Below are positions 10,946-22,977 of a DNA stretch of 64,000 nt, piece after piece (the stretch's first letter is position 1; each line of letters starts with the position of its first letter). The position numbers and the translations under genes were made by a program. The DNA is from Utricularia gibba (taxonomy: Eukaryota; Streptophyta; Magnoliopsida; Lamiales; Lentibulariaceae): the NCBI GenBank assembly GCA_002189035.1, contig NEEC01000023.1, positions 496,001 through 560,000 of the forward strand, written 5' to 3'. Below the pieces are notes generated by a model. That model did not search any database. It was not told the DNA's origin and was given only the letters and a program-made list of their open reading frames with translations.

Positions 10946-11406
10946 TGTTGTGCCTCTTTGCTGTGTGTTTCTTTCAGTTCATCCAATGAAGAAATAGAAG
11001 GCCACGCTGTTTATCAAGGGAATTTTGCCCATTCCCGTTTCCGCCACAAGCTCTCCCACAAGTGGCTTATCCTCATTCCCTGTGTTTCATTTTCTCTTTC
11101 TTTTTCTTTTTTTTTTTGTTGGGTGGGATGGGGGATGGGGGGAACCTGATCCTTGAGAGTTGAGACAATGGATCATATCTTTGTGGACCGCATGCAATAT
11201 GTTCACATTATTAAACCAGGATTACTTCACTAGTACATCTCTTGAAAGAGAGGATCGAGTGGCTTTCTTTAATACACGTCCAGGAAATACTTGTGAAGGA
11301 TTAAGATCCCGGTCAATGCATTCCTCTCCACCATAACATGTATCAAGATCCATGTCACAATGTAATCAACCATGAACATTTGCAAAATACTTCTGTCATG
11401 GGGTAA
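10946..11406. other. Spacer between the small plastid-protein gene and the DCD gene
   Basis: Promoter side of the small plastid-protein gene and 3' side of the DCD gene. A T-rich run followed by a G-rich stretch occurs at about 11100-11145. No gene is seen. Confidence 0.45.
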
Positions 11407-13941
11407 CTAGAGACGATAATCTCGCAGGTAACTTGCTCGTGGAGGATGGCACTCTGCAGAATAAAGAAGGTCAGCACTAGGTACGTGCTCTCTGTGTTGA
11501 TTATAAGAATCCCGAACAAAGAAGGCATCTGGACGCGTAGACAACAAGGCTGATGGTTGGCGATCACGATGATCCAACACTCGTGGCCTATATGAAGCAT
11601 GAAAAGCATCTGATAGAGGAAAGTCCTTGATGTAGGAGGTGTATGGATTTGAAACTGCTCTGTCTTGAAAAGGAGGGTTTGGCTGCAGATACAAGTGTTG
11701 CCACTCTCTCTGGGAATCATTTTTAACTCCACGGCCAATTTGAACATCTCTGTCTCTGTATCGATTGAGATGCTCAGTGTATCCATCTCTCAGTTCTCTA
11801 TATGGAACAATGGGTTCTGATACAACTCGATAAGGTTCAGGCTCGATAAAAAAATCTCGAGCACCTCTGGGATAATATTCGCCCTCAGGAGAATGTTCCA
11901 ACACCCCAGATTCATAAGGATCCCGACTTGTCCTGTAAGGACTTAGATGCCTCAGATAGGTTTCTTGCCTGTATGTGGCCATATTGGAGGGCCATTCATA
12001 CTCATACTGAGGGGCACCACGTGGAAGAGTTGGAGATAGGGGATGATGATATGCTTCTACTGGGGTTACAGCTCTCCTCGAACGCTTACAAATATCTACA
12101 GGATGCTGGGACTCAATAGCCAAAGAATTACCTCTCTCATAATCCGCCCTTCTTCTCCTAGGTCTATCATGCCATTTCAACTGATTTGTATGCAGCTTAC
12201 TGCTCCTTAATGGCACAGATGGCAGCACATTGCCTGAGGAGTTGAAGAGTTCACACAATTCGCGTACCTGAAGGAAAAATCAAATGATGTATGGCTGGAA
12301 CCATAAGTGATAGAATAAAAGGGCAATAATTTTGTCCCCAAGAACTGCATAAGATAGAGTGGTACATGGTTTATACCTGCTGCAAATTTAATCTGCCGTC
12401 AAACTTGAATTTTGTGAAGTAGTTGTTCTTGATAACCTTTCTAAACATCTCCTCAGGTAATGGCATGCAATCTTTAAGAACCTTAAATCGAACCTGAAGA
12501 ATCCATTCCTCTTCATCAATATTTCACATAGCAGTCCGAGTGAAACACGGAATATGATTAAAACGAAGTACTGATGAGTATGAGAGAAAAGTCAACATCA
12601 AATACACATCTAATTTAAAAGTAGGATGTGTAGATCCTCAGGGAGAAGAATTGTGAAAGATGTGCCTAAGAATCAGGTGAAATGCCACCATTACAATGCA
12701 TGAAACCCTTAATAATAACTTAACTCTGTTTCACACACAAAGGTGAAAAGAAAATCAAGCATAACAAGGAACAAATTGTTCGGTTTAATGCAGCCAAACA
12801 TTTCAAATACTCAGCCTTTAAACATCTGCAGCTACCTTGCTAGGCTTATGGGTAGCTGTTGAACGTGAACTTGTAGGTATATACTTCTTGCATGAGTTAT
12901 ATACTAGATAAGACAATGATCCTTCGCACTAACCTAACATGCTCAAGTACCGTGAACTTGACGATAAAATTTTTCACCTATTAACAAATGTGGAAAACAG
13001 AAAGCAAAACCCATAGTTATGATCACAAGAAAAACAAACCTGAGACGGAAACTGGGAGTTGAAGGCCATGGGTTCAATGTTATAACCTCCGATTCCTGCA
13101 GCTTTATAAATGCCATACATCAATTTTGAGCTGACGTCATACAAAAACAATCGCATACCAACATAAATTTGCTTCACAACATCTTTCTTGCTTTCAGGAA
13201 GCCCAAAAATCCGGTAATGATAACAGTCATTTTTGGTCTCAGAACTGCACATGAAAATCATCCCCTTGCTCTCAGCATTTCTATTTTCCTTTCTTTTACT
13301 GGATAAGTTTTTCTCGTCTCTGGATTCCACTTTGCTTTCCCTTCTTTTGCTAGGTGATGCTGGATTATTGCTGAATTCCAATTTGCTTTCCCTTTTGCTC
13401 GATGATTCTGGATTATCTTCGGATTCAGCTTTGTTTGCCCTCAAAATTTCCACCCACCCCCTCCTTGTCTCTTCTTGTCTTCAGGAGCTGGTTTCATTAC
13501 ATCACCATTTCGTTCACTAGCTTGTCTTACTCTTTTTATTCGCACAGAGATTGGACGCCCTTCTACAGCCCTCCCATCATCAGGCTTTTTTCCTTTTACT
13601 GCATCAGTTACTCCACCTTTACCAATTTTCTCTTCTTCCACACCATCACCTTCATCTTCGGAGTTTTCTCCAGCGTCATCATTCCCTCTAATATTTACTG
13701 CATTTTCTTGCTCAAAAGGCTCTTCATTATCGTCACTTTCAGTCTCTTCTTCATCCTCTTCGCAAGATCTTTTACCCAATGTGGCTCCATTACCGTTGTG
13801 ACTGTCAACTACTTGATCATCTATACTAGTAAAAACTATATTTCCATCTTTGGCTTCTTCGAGGGTTGCTTTCAATGTTTCAGATGTTTGTTTCTTACCT
13901 TTGCCCATCTGAGTTGAAATGTTCTCCTGACGAGCATCCAT
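11407..13941 (-). CDS. DCD (development and cell death) domain protein
   Basis: Three coding exons: 13941-13040, 12493-12377 and 12267-11407. The N-terminus is long, charged and Lys/Glu/Ser-rich with several KR clusters, suggesting a nuclear protein. The DCD domain follows: GMIFMCSSETKNDCYHYRIF, GLPESKKDV, MRLFLYDVSSKLMYGIYKAA and NIEPMAFNSQFPSQ, continuing over the splice into VRFKVLKDCMPLPEE. The C-terminal exon is Arg/Tyr/Asp-rich (repeated RDYR-like motifs) and low in complexity. DCD proteins respond to stress and development; the molecular activity is unknown. Exon 1 is broken at the G-run at about 13457-13461. The frame reads RQGGGGWKF then stop, while the next frame opens as VEILRANKAESED. 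One extra G restores a 903-base phase-0 exon and a protein of about 626 aa. The start was chosen as the first ATG before MDARQENIS. Confidence 0.85.
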
Positions 13942-14965
13942 ACAATTAGGGGAACCTTCCACACCCGTGCCAATTATCACTGAAGTTCTGGAATTTTCAC
14001 GAACGCATTAGAACTTGCCTCACTACATGAAAACGGAAGAACTACAAAAATATGAGCATCGCTGACGAAAATAAATTCAAAGATGAGGGCTAAAAAGCCA
14101 GCCTTTCCCCCAAGATGCAGATAAATCCAAATTCAAAGCATCGGCAAAAACAAGAAAACGAGAATACTAATTTACCATATCTGTCACATCCACAATTCAA
14201 CATCGCCCATAAAAATAAAAACCCAAATCAAAAGAACACCGATCACAGTTAAGAGCAAGCTTTTCCAAATCAAACATCAGCAACCTAATGATCTGGAATA
14301 AGTCAGCAACGAACTCAAAGGATCCTTAGACTATAGTGTGCAGTCTATTCATTCAATCAAAGAAAAAAGAATACAAAGAAACAAAAACCTCAATCCACGT
14401 TTGTAGATCCGATCCTTTAAGAAAGGCTCTGCGAGAGTCTGGTAAGCGGTAGGAAACAGAGAACTGGAAACCAAACAAAATCCCTAGGCAGTCAAATTGA
14501 CACATAAATTATAAAAAATAAAAAAAATAATGTTCAGTTCAGATTAAATTTCAAATAGAAACTATATCCTACGAGTTCGTTGTTAGAAGACAATATTTCA
14601 ATAAATCTTCGGTAAAATCAAATATGAGAATTAATTTTATCAAATTATAAAACAATGAATATTAAATATGTTTATTTTTAAAATATTGAGAATCAATTTT
14701 AATTGATATTTAAATAATATACCCTAATGTTAAAATGATGAATTATGCATTATTTAATAATTTTGATGAATTCAATTAATTTAAATGAATTGATATTTCT
14801 TTAACCTTAAATAACCTAAAATATAACCAATGAAAAAATCTTTATAATCTTTTTCACTTTCAATGACATGGCTTTTATAAGAAGCTGTGATGATATTATT
14901 TTTGCAGTTTAAATTAAGCATTATATTCTTTGTAAATGAAATGCACTAAAATTATGAGCAGCCTT
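13942..14965. other. 5' leader and promoter side of the DCD gene, then AT-rich spacer
   Basis: A possible acceptor (cttcag) right before 13980 on the minus strand suggests a 5'-UTR intron in the DCD gene. From 14500 to 14930 the sequence is strongly AT-rich, with no gene seen. Confidence 0.45.
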
Positions 14966-16954
14966 TTAGGTACAGAGCTTTGCCTTCATCACAGTAGCCA
15001 TTTGCATTCCCAGTTCATTGCACACCTTCTCCAACTCCATTGCTCTCCACTGCATCCCCTGCAGCTGCGATCTCACCTCAAAGACATCGGCTTCCCTCTT
15101 CCACTTGCACCTCCCCAATCCCGACCGAATCGCCGTCTTTTCGTCGTCGGAGATATCGGGGTGCACCTGCAGATTGGATGGTGTTAGAGAAGAGAAGCAT
15201 TCAGAGGTGCACTTCAATCTTCTTGAACAAGATGGATACCTTAAGATACAGCTTCACTGCATCACATACACCGTCTAGTGATTCTCTTGCAGAGTCTGGG
15301 AGTGCATCCACAAGAGCTGTGAAGATGGCTGGTTTTAAGTGAGGATCAGGGGCTACTTCCATCATGTACATATCGATCAAGCTTGCCACTTTCTTCATCT
15401 GATTGGATGGTGTGGATTTGGATAGAAAGGAGTTCAGTAATCTCAAAACAAGCTTCACATCATAGAGGTGATCTGCTCCCAGAGGAGCAGGAACCAGCAG
15501 ACTGTCCAATGAAGCATTGTCTAGTCTTGAACCGATCATGTGTTCGAGGCTGGATCGACATCTCTGGGTAATGTTTGTGCTCGATCCGAGTTGCAGTAAT
15601 CGGAACAGGCTCTTGTGGGATAATGTGCTCACATCTAAACGGCTCAGCATCTCAACTACTGTTTCAATGCTGCTGATTTTTTCTTCTTCTGTTGAGGCAG
15701 AGGAGCACCTTGATCTTTGATAGTAGAAGAGAAAACGAGCCACGATGGCATTGTCTAAGTTCTTGAGTATCATCAAATCAACAAGAATTTTTATCAGTTC
15801 TTCGGGTTGGAGCACAGCAACAACATCTTCAAACCACCATGTTGACTTCTTGAAGCTGCTCTCTGTGCTTCGAGTATCACTTGAAAATCTGCATCCGGAG
15901 GAGCTGTCTGATGATGAAACAGATGAAGATGGGCTAATTTGAATGGAAAGAGCAATCCTGCAGACGATGGAGTCCAACAGCTTGTGCATTAGACCTGCGG
16001 AGATGGCTAAATTTAAGAAACTTCTGCATTCATTCAAAGCTCCTATAACTTCACCCCAACTCCAGTACTGAATGTCTTCGAGTGATCTCTCAGTTTTCTC
16101 ACACAGATTCTCAATTCCAAGAACGTCCCTTTTCATTTCCATGAAGAATGCAGCGCATGAGAGACTAGTAACGTTGGGAAAAGCAATCCTTATTCTTCCG
16201 CCATTGTAGCAGAATCTCAGAATTTGCTCGAAAATGGCAGCTCCTCCAGGGAACTCATTCAGTATCACCTTCAAACTCCCCTTTACATCTTCTGATTTCT
16301 TCATCAGCTTCCTTATTTTCCCCGAGTAAGAAGCTAATACCCTCTACAGGAATCAAACAACACAACTTGAAATAAGGAAAGCATTTTTTAAGGATCCAGT
16401 TTTTGAATTCGAACAACAAAAATAAATAAGAGAAGCCTTGTTAGGGAGACAAGCTCAGAAGTTTATGTTTTTTTATTAGAGGCCCACAGACAACATGAAA
16501 GCATTGAATGCAAGAACGGTACTATAAAGACTGCTCGCCTGCACGACGAGAGAAAATTTAGCGGTGAAATGAAAAAACAGATGCAAAGATGAGAAGTCGT
16601 TATACGATGATTAATGATCCCCTAGTGAGACAAATGAAGAGGCAGCATTCCCTATAAAGAAGGGAAGCAGAATTCCAACTGGTAATTGACAGACCACCCT
16701 TTAATCAGCATATTAATGCATCAGTTCAAGCCACTACCAGGAATTAATCATAAGCTCATTATGTATGATAATACAGGAATCAAGTTCACAATGAGAAAAA
16801 GGGTAAAATTAACTTGGAGTGAACCAGTAGAATCCAAGCTTCACCAAAGCGGAAAGAAAAACATATGCAAGAGGACAAGAACCTTCACCTTATTAACCAA
16901 AAAAATCTCTTCTCCATTGACATCAACTTCAAGATCAGGAATACTACTTCCCAT
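14966..16954 (-). CDS. BTB/POZ-NPH3 family protein (At3g22104-like)
   Basis: Three coding exons: 16954-16889 (22 codons), 16343-15240 (368 codons) and 15166-14966, giving 456 aa with all junctions in phase 0. The start MGSSIPDLEVDVNGEEIFLV begins a short BTB/POZ fold that continues as VLASYSGKIRKLMKKSED and FPGGAAIFEQILRFCYNGGR. The NPH3 domain follows, with WWFEDVVAVLQPEELIKILV, the LLVPAPLGADHLYDV region and a final helical segment (KREADVFEVRSQLQGMQWRA). NPH3-type proteins act as substrate adaptors for CUL3 ubiquitin ligases in phototropin or auxin-related signalling at the plasma membrane; the specific target is unknown. The second exon carries a Ser-rich insert (SPSSSVSSSDSSSG). Confidence 0.9.
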
Positions 16955-17730
16955 AGTCAGAGCACACAGAACTGCTAGATTTCAGATCCCCCACCTCAAA
17001 AAATGGGTTCTTTTTGGAATTTTCTCATCCTAGTCGAGATTTCAGTGGCTGAGAACGGGAAGAGACTTATCTGAGACAGATGGGGAGGAGAAACAGGACA
17101 AACAGCAAAGTGGGTTTTCATAAAAACCAGACAAGAATGGATATGGCGAAGCAACTCGCACTCGGCGTCCGCAAAATTCGGCCCCAAATTCCAAACTCAA
17201 AGACACCATGGAGATGAACGATCAAGCCACACCCAGCGGGTGATACAGATTCGTGGGTTGAAGTTCCCGAGGGAAGCGATCAAACTAACAAAATGATCTT
17301 GAAAACTGAACAAAAGAAAAAACAGAAAAGGAAAAAACAGGGAACCGTTCCACCGCAGAGGAATCGCGATCACTTGGGCCCTGGCTGTTCCTTTCTGTGC
17401 TGCAGCGTCGCGCCTTGGTTGGACCACCGGCTTTATGCAGAATCAGAGAGTACACATGAGCTTTTACTCGACCATCCTCCACCTCACCCCCAACTCAAAT
17501 TCAATATTCATTTCAAATATTTTCTTTTAAAAATACATTTATTTCACATATAAAACATTTTTCCAATATTTGGAAACAAAATTTAACCTAAAAAGTGAAA
17601 GTATGAAATATATTTGTATATAGAGAGACATTTTCTAATTTTGTATAACTTTTTTTTAGAAGGGAAAACGAACGCTGATGATTGTGTATCAAAAAGGAGA
17701 ATTGAGGGTATTTGAAAATAAAAAGTAAAG
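16955..17730. other. Promoter side of the NPH3-family gene
   Basis: Mixed-composition sequence upstream of the NPH3 gene start, followed by AT-rich spacer leading into the inverted-repeat element. No gene is seen. Confidence 0.45.
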
Positions 17731-18043
17731 GTATGTTCTAAAAAATTTTTAGAACTTATTTTTATTTTTGAAAAAGTAAAAAGTAAAAATAGAAATAGTT
17801 TTTAAAAATAAAATTAAAAATGGATGTTCTAGAAAAGTGTAAATTTTTTTATGAATTTATGTTGAAAAATAGAAATACAATACAAAAGTAGCTCATCCCT
17901 ACTTTTTTAAAAACTATTTTTGAAGTGTAATACCAAAAGTATTTTTAGTAAAAGTAGAAGTAAAAATAAGTAGTATTCTGGATTAAAATTATTTTTACTT
18001 TTTCAAAAATAAAAATAAGTTGTAAAAATTTTATAGAACACAC
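17731..18043. mobile_element. MITE-like non-autonomous element with about 52-bp terminal inverted repeats
   Basis: Bases 17731-17782 match the reverse complement of 17992-18043 at about 49 of 52 positions by eye. The ends read GTATGTTCTA and, reverse-complemented, GTGTGTTCTA. The 209-bp interior is AT-rich, partly self-complementary and non-coding. The size (313 bp), the long terminal inverted repeats and the AT-rich content fit a foldback MITE. I cannot see an unambiguous target-site duplication, so the superfamily (hAT, Mutator or other) is not assigned. Confidence 0.72.
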
Positions 18044-18392
18044 TTTAAATTCTAATTTTCTGTTTGATTTTATTTTTAAAAAATATTTGTGATAAAACAT
18101 AATATTAATTTCTTTGTCAACTAGAATACTAATGGGCTAAAACCAATAGGCCAACTGAAGCCCAATGGTATAAAGCTCGGCCCAAATAATTGGATGGATG
18201 CCCACACTGATGCTTGTGAATTGCAGATAGAATATGTTTTATTATTATTATTATTATTAGTTTTTTTATTTTTAAAAAAGTATTAAAATAAAACCTCTTA
18301 GAAAAAGTATTGCATCAAATGCAATACAAATGAAATGAAAATGCAGGAACATGAATGAGAGATCCAAATGATAACTGGTGCGCTCTTCTTGA
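18044..18392. other. Spacer with an ATT trinucleotide run
   Basis: AT-rich spacer holding a short (ATT)n run at about 18240-18258 before the 3' end of the DUF688 gene. Two plus-strand TGGGCC/GGCCCA-type motifs lie at 18120-18185. No gene is seen. Confidence 0.45.
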
Positions 18393-20224
18393 TCAGGCAC
18401 CATCTGCTACGATGCGCTCTGGCGGTGCGCCGAACGGGGCACGAATTCCTACCAGAAGGGGCATAGAGTGTAAGCGGGAGAAGGGGAAGGTTAGGAGTGT
18501 GGAAGGATGCAGAAATGTCGGTACCTGTGAAAATCGCCTGTGTTGATTTCCCACATTCGAGCATTTCACAAGACTCTCCCAGGAGGGATCCACGGACCGG
18601 GTTCTCAAAAGCTGCTGCTGCTTCGTCTGGAGATGCCCATCATGGAGTCGCTGATGGGGAGGAGGAATGGATGGCAGAGTCTTCCATAGCCACGATTCAG
18701 AGGGCGAATTTGGTAATGGGGGTGACAAGGGAGATTTCACATGCTCTGTTCTAACAGTGGGTATGGATTTCTGAACTTGTGTCGGGGCCGAAGAGAGTTT
18801 GGCATCAGAATCCTGGAATCCGTCACCTGATCCGTACTTGAAACGCGGAGCTTTTATAGCAGCTGTCGTCTTTCTGTATGATGATTTGTCTATGTAGACT
18901 GTTCTCTCCACTGTCTCCGAGGTTGATCGCCTCTCATCTCTGTGGTTCTTCGATGATGAGTGGTGCAGGGCGTTGAATATCTTGCGAGAAGACGCAATCT
19001 TGTTAGTGTTTGAGATGTCAAGTTCCCCCGGCGGGCCAGGAAACGCAACCCTATCACGGAAAGGAGACATTGGTGATTCATTTCTGTAAGGAGATAGGCT
19101 GCCACTTCTGTAACGCCTCAGCTGGGAGAGCTCTGGTTTGTAGGAGTACTGAGAAGTCGAATCCCGGGATAGCAACCCGGAGTAGAATTTCCTCATTGGA
19201 GGTTCGGGTGCAGGCGATCCACTCTGCACAATCCAAGAGCGGATGAGACAACAGATTCACCATTAAAATGCAGAGAAGAAAAAGGGACAGAGACTACAAT
19301 TACCCTGTCAAGAGGTCCGCTCATTGTATTCCTGGGAAAGCTCCCAACAGAGATGGCTTTGGGAACTGATGCTGTCGTCTTCTTAGGTTTCCGGGCTGGA
19401 AGAGGATTCAAGAGGCTTAGAGTGTTCTTAACAGAGAACCGGGGAAGTGGCCACCAAGATACCCTCCCTGATCTTTTAACAGGCTTTCTACTCTCAAGTT
19501 CATCTTCACTTTCTCCATTCTCTGCAAGGTGATGATCATATGGAAAAGGAATTGAGGTTTTTGCTATTTGCCCGGAAACCGTCTTCTTCACCGTGGCTTT
19601 CGGCATCCCATTCACAGCCAGCGGCTTCTTCACATCATAATTAGGCGTCTCGATTACAGCAGCCTTGGCTGCCTGAAGGAACCTCTCCATCATGAAGTCT
19701 CTGGTTTGTGATTCAACACTACACGACTTTGATGACTTCAAGTATGAGCGCTGATCACCAGCTCCACGCAAACGGTTGTTCACGGCCCCCAGTTCTTTAG
19801 ACGAAGGCATGGATAGTGCATCATGTCCATTTTCAGAGGGATTCCTTTCATCACATTTCAAACTCTCTGTCAGCTTCTCCAAAAGAAGAGCATGATCATT
19901 GAAGACAAAGGCCTCAACTTGGGGTCTATATATTTTGTGATCGCTGATAATTTCCCCAGAAGTGAGCATTGAGGCCCCTCCCGGAGGAGCCCTGGGAAGT
20001 TCGCCGGAACGGTAACGCCGAAAGGAATCCAGACGAATCCTCGAAGTATCATCTTTGGGTCTCCCAGGGCTTTGCTCCCATTGAAATGGGATTCCAGTGG
20101 GTGCCAAAAGCTCAGAGTCCCATTGGCTAGGCTGCACAGTCACGATCTCAGAAGACTTCAATGGCGATGAGTATCTCCTTGCAGACAACAATGGGGCATT
20201 GAGATTCAGTTGTCGTTTTTCCAT
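18393..20224 (-). CDS. DUF688 family protein, unknown function
   Basis: Two main coding exons: 20224-19304 (307 codons) and 19223 down to a stop at 18393, about 583 aa. Hallmarks are the N-terminal MEKRQLNLNAPLLSARRYSS and the GIPFQWEQSPGRPKD motif, with repeated short RRYRSG segments and a conserved SVDPSWESLV near the C-terminus. The protein is basic, Ser/Pro-rich and without predicted membrane spans. The family is plant-specific and uncharacterised. The C-terminus is uncertain: a good donor (CAG/GTACCG) follows the RRFSQ codons near 18527, so the last 45 codons as written may be intron and the true end may lie in a short exon I could not identify. Confidence 0.82.
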
Positions 20225-21777
20225 TTGAGATTCAGGGTATCAAATTTCCTGCTACCCTGATGAATAAAATGAGATTCAGATGAAAAATGAGTTCTTTTCA
20301 TGATCAGGACAAGCAATACACACACCATCTGATCACCTCAATCAAAGGTTTGAGAGAAACAGAGGTGCAAAGATTGAGAAGAAAAATCACATTGCACTAC
20401 GAATTACTAAGTGAATCATCAACTAACATAATGTACTTACACCCAAGAGAGCAGAAAGCAGAAATTTTCCTGAGCACAGAACACAAAACAGTTAGAAAAA
20501 AAATCAAAAGATGCATCGGAGGAAGAACAGAGTAAAGAAGAAAAGCAACCCAAGAAACCAGAAAAAGCTCACACCTTTACAATGGGTATTCCTGAGTAAA
20601 GAAGAAAAAGACTGTTTCTTTGACCTTTACTGCCGCTAATCCTGGCAAAAGAGTCGGAGAAAAGAGCCAAAAGAAAAGACAACAGACACCAGACGAAGCA
20701 ATCACGAAGAGATACCTAGTCTACAGTCTAGTCTTGATGGTGCAAAGCGGGGGTTGTTTATGAGGCGGCGTAGCGACAACTACCGAAGCAAAGGGGAACG
20801 TGGTGGGGCCCAAAAAGTGAAACCGGCCATGGCTGGATGCGGAGCTTCCAAAAAACGGTCAGTGTCGTTTGGCAATAAAAGGAAAATGGAAAATCATTAG
20901 AACGAAGAAGACCACACAGTCACCGGAAACAGCAGACGGTTGGGCTAATTCCAAGGGCAGTTTAGGCCTAAAACGGCGTTCATTGCAGGAGCCCTTTTTC
21001 GTCATTTCGCAACGTTATCTAATTAATGGCCCCACCTAACAATAGGTTGGCCGTTGAGGACGCAATAATTACTTTTTTTTCGCACGAAAATATTCCATAC
21101 ACACTTAACGGACATTATCTCTATATTTAAGGAAATAAAATTCAAAATAATCGACAGCCATGTTGAGTCAAGACAATTGACACGTGGCAAAACGCCACTG
21201 GATAAAAAGAGTACTCAATGCTACTTACAATAACTCCCATGAATCAGTCCAAACTAATTTACTAAAAACGTGTTTATTACAAAAAAAAGTTCCAAAAATA
21301 GAAATTTAAAAATACTTATTATTTTAAAAATCACTGTTTTGGGACCCTTAAATTAAGAACATTAAATGCTAAATCCTAATGTCTTAAATCTACAAATCTA
21401 AACCCTATATTCTAATGCTCTAAACCCTAAATTTGAAATTCTAATATTATAATGTTCGAAGCCCTTAATCCCAAATTTTAAACCCTAAATGTTAAATTCT
21501 AATGTTCTGGATCTTCAACTTAAATTAACATGATGTTTTTTATTTTTTTATTTATTTGTTTGATATTGGGCCGTGACCCAATAAGGATGATATAACTACC
21601 TGGGCTGTAATGGACATGGAAAAGAAGGGGATTCGTTGGGCCAGTTAAATGAAACCGTAAAACGTTGGTTCATAATGCAGCGTTTTGCTTATATTGCAGT
21701 CTGCAGTTGTGGCCAGTTTCTAGGGCTTCGAAACTTCGATTCTTCTCGGGTTTTCTTCTCTCGCTTATATTCCGACC
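20225..21777. other. Divergent promoter region of the DUF688 and UBA2 genes
   Basis: 1.55 kb between divergent start codons. A probable 5'-UTR region of the DUF688 gene reaches to about 20700. An AT-rich middle carries degenerate telomere-like sequence. The end nearest UBA2 has TGGGCY (site II) motifs at 21601-21606 and 21637-21642. No coding gene is seen. Confidence 0.5.
21345..21510. repeat. Degenerate telomere-like (AAACCCTA) cluster
   Basis: Three perfect AAACCCTA units (21400-21407, 21422-21429, 21480-21487) lie among many near-copies of the type TAAATCCTAATG, TAAATTCTAATG and CTTAATCCCAAAT. It could be a decayed interstitial telomeric tract. It also places telo-box elements about 300-380 bp upstream of the UBA2 start codon. 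Confidence 0.6.
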
Positions 21778-22977
21778 ATGGATCTTACCAAGAAGCGTAA
21801 GGCGGACAATAACGGCGCCGCTTTTCCGTTCACGGGGAATCCCAACGACATCTCCGGAGTCGTGGCACCAGTGGCTGGGGGGTCTTTATCTCCCGAAGAT
21901 GCCGAAAAGATTCTTGAACCCTTGACGAAGGAGCAGATTCTCCAGATATTACGCGCCGCGATACTTCGTCATCCAGATGTGTTAGAGGCGGTGCGAACAG
22001 TGGCCGATGCCAATCCTGTCCAGAGAAAACTTTTCGTTCGTGGCCTCGGCTGGGAGACGACTACTGAAAAACTTCGGCAGGTTTTTTCCGAGTACGGGGA
22101 GCTAGATGAAGCCAACACAATCGTTATAACAGATAAGAACACTGGGAAATCTAAAGGGTATGGTTTTGTAACGTTTAAGCACATTGACGCTGCAATAATG
22201 TCCTTAAAAGAGCCCAATAAGAAGATCGACGGACGTATGACGGTGACGCAGCTCGCGGCAGCGGGCAATTCAGGTAACTCGCAGTCTGCCGATGTGGCTT
22301 TGAGGAAAATTTATGTGGGTAATATTCCATTTGAGATCTCGTCCGAGAGGCTGTTAGCTCGCTTTTCAATGTATGGTGAGATTGAGGAAGGGCCATTGGG
22401 TTTTGATAAGCAGACAGGAAAAGCTAAGGGCTTTGCGTTTTTTGTGTATAAAACCGAAGAAGGCGCGAAAGCGTCTCTTGTTGATCCTCTGAAAACGATT
22501 GATGGGCATCAGGTGGTTTGCAAGTTAGCCACGGACAACAAGAAACAAAAGCCTATGATGGGTCCACCTGGCGGAATGCTTCATGGCATGCCAAATTCAG
22601 GGCCTATGGGAATTCCGGGGCCTAATTATGGAGGATACATGGGATATGCACCTAATATGCCACCAGCACCGCAGTCTGGAATGATGCATCAGAGTGCTAA
22701 CTATAATGCACCAATGGGTGGCAATGTCGGGCCAGGGGCACAAGGTTATGGTGGTGGATACGGGAGTGCTCCAATTTACGATGGTGTAGGTGGAGCTTTG
22801 GATTATGGTGGTGGATTGGGTTACAGGGTGCCACCTACTAACATTGGGGTACAGAGCTCAGGAGGCTTCCCGGATTCTGGGAACTATGTGCATCCTACTA
22901 CGTACGCTTCACAACCAAACCGTCCTTCTGCTCCTGGGCCCAGACTTCCTGCTTATCAGGGCATGCATCCTTATTAA
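21778..22977 (+). CDS. UBP1-associated protein 2-like RNA-binding protein (two RRMs)
   Basis: Single-exon CDS of 399 aa. The N-terminal conserved segment ([20 protein letters not shown], residues about 37-56, then HPDVLEAVR) precedes RRM1 from residue 84 (RNP2 KLFVRGL, RNP1 KGYGFVTF) and RRM2 from about residue 178 (RNP2 KIYVGNI, RNP1 KGFAFFVY). A Gly/Met/Pro/Tyr-rich disordered tail follows. This is the UBA2a/b/c architecture of nuclear hnRNP-like proteins that bind U-rich 3' UTRs, affect mRNA stability and take part in ABA and wound responses. UBA2C is the closest type by feel. No gene break is visible. A long transcribed-looking 3' region follows. Confidence 0.95.
   Translation: MDLTKKRKADNNGAAFPFTGNPNDISGVVAPVAGGSLSPEDAEKILEPLTKEQILQILRAAILRHPDVLEAVRTVADANPVQRKLFVRGLGWETTTEKLRQVFSEYGELDEANTIVITDKNTGKSKGYGFVTFKHIDAAIMSLKEPNKKIDGRMTVTQLAAAGNSGNSQSADVALRKIYVGNIPFEISSERLLARFSMYGEIEEGPLGFDKQTGKAKGFAFFVYKTEEGAKASLVDPLKTIDGHQVVCKLATDNKKQKPMMGPPGGMLHGMPNSGPMGIPGPNYGGYMGYAPNMPPAPQSGMMHQSANYNAPMGGNVGPGAQGYGGGYGSAPIYDGVGGALDYGGGLGYRVPPTNIGVQSSGGFPDSGNYVHPTTYASQPNRPSAPGPRLPAYQGMHPY

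Noticed and set aside
14936-15342. Overlapping plus-strand frames opposite the NPH3 gene end
   Set aside because: They are antisense to confirmed NPH3 exons 2 and 3 and have no features of their own.
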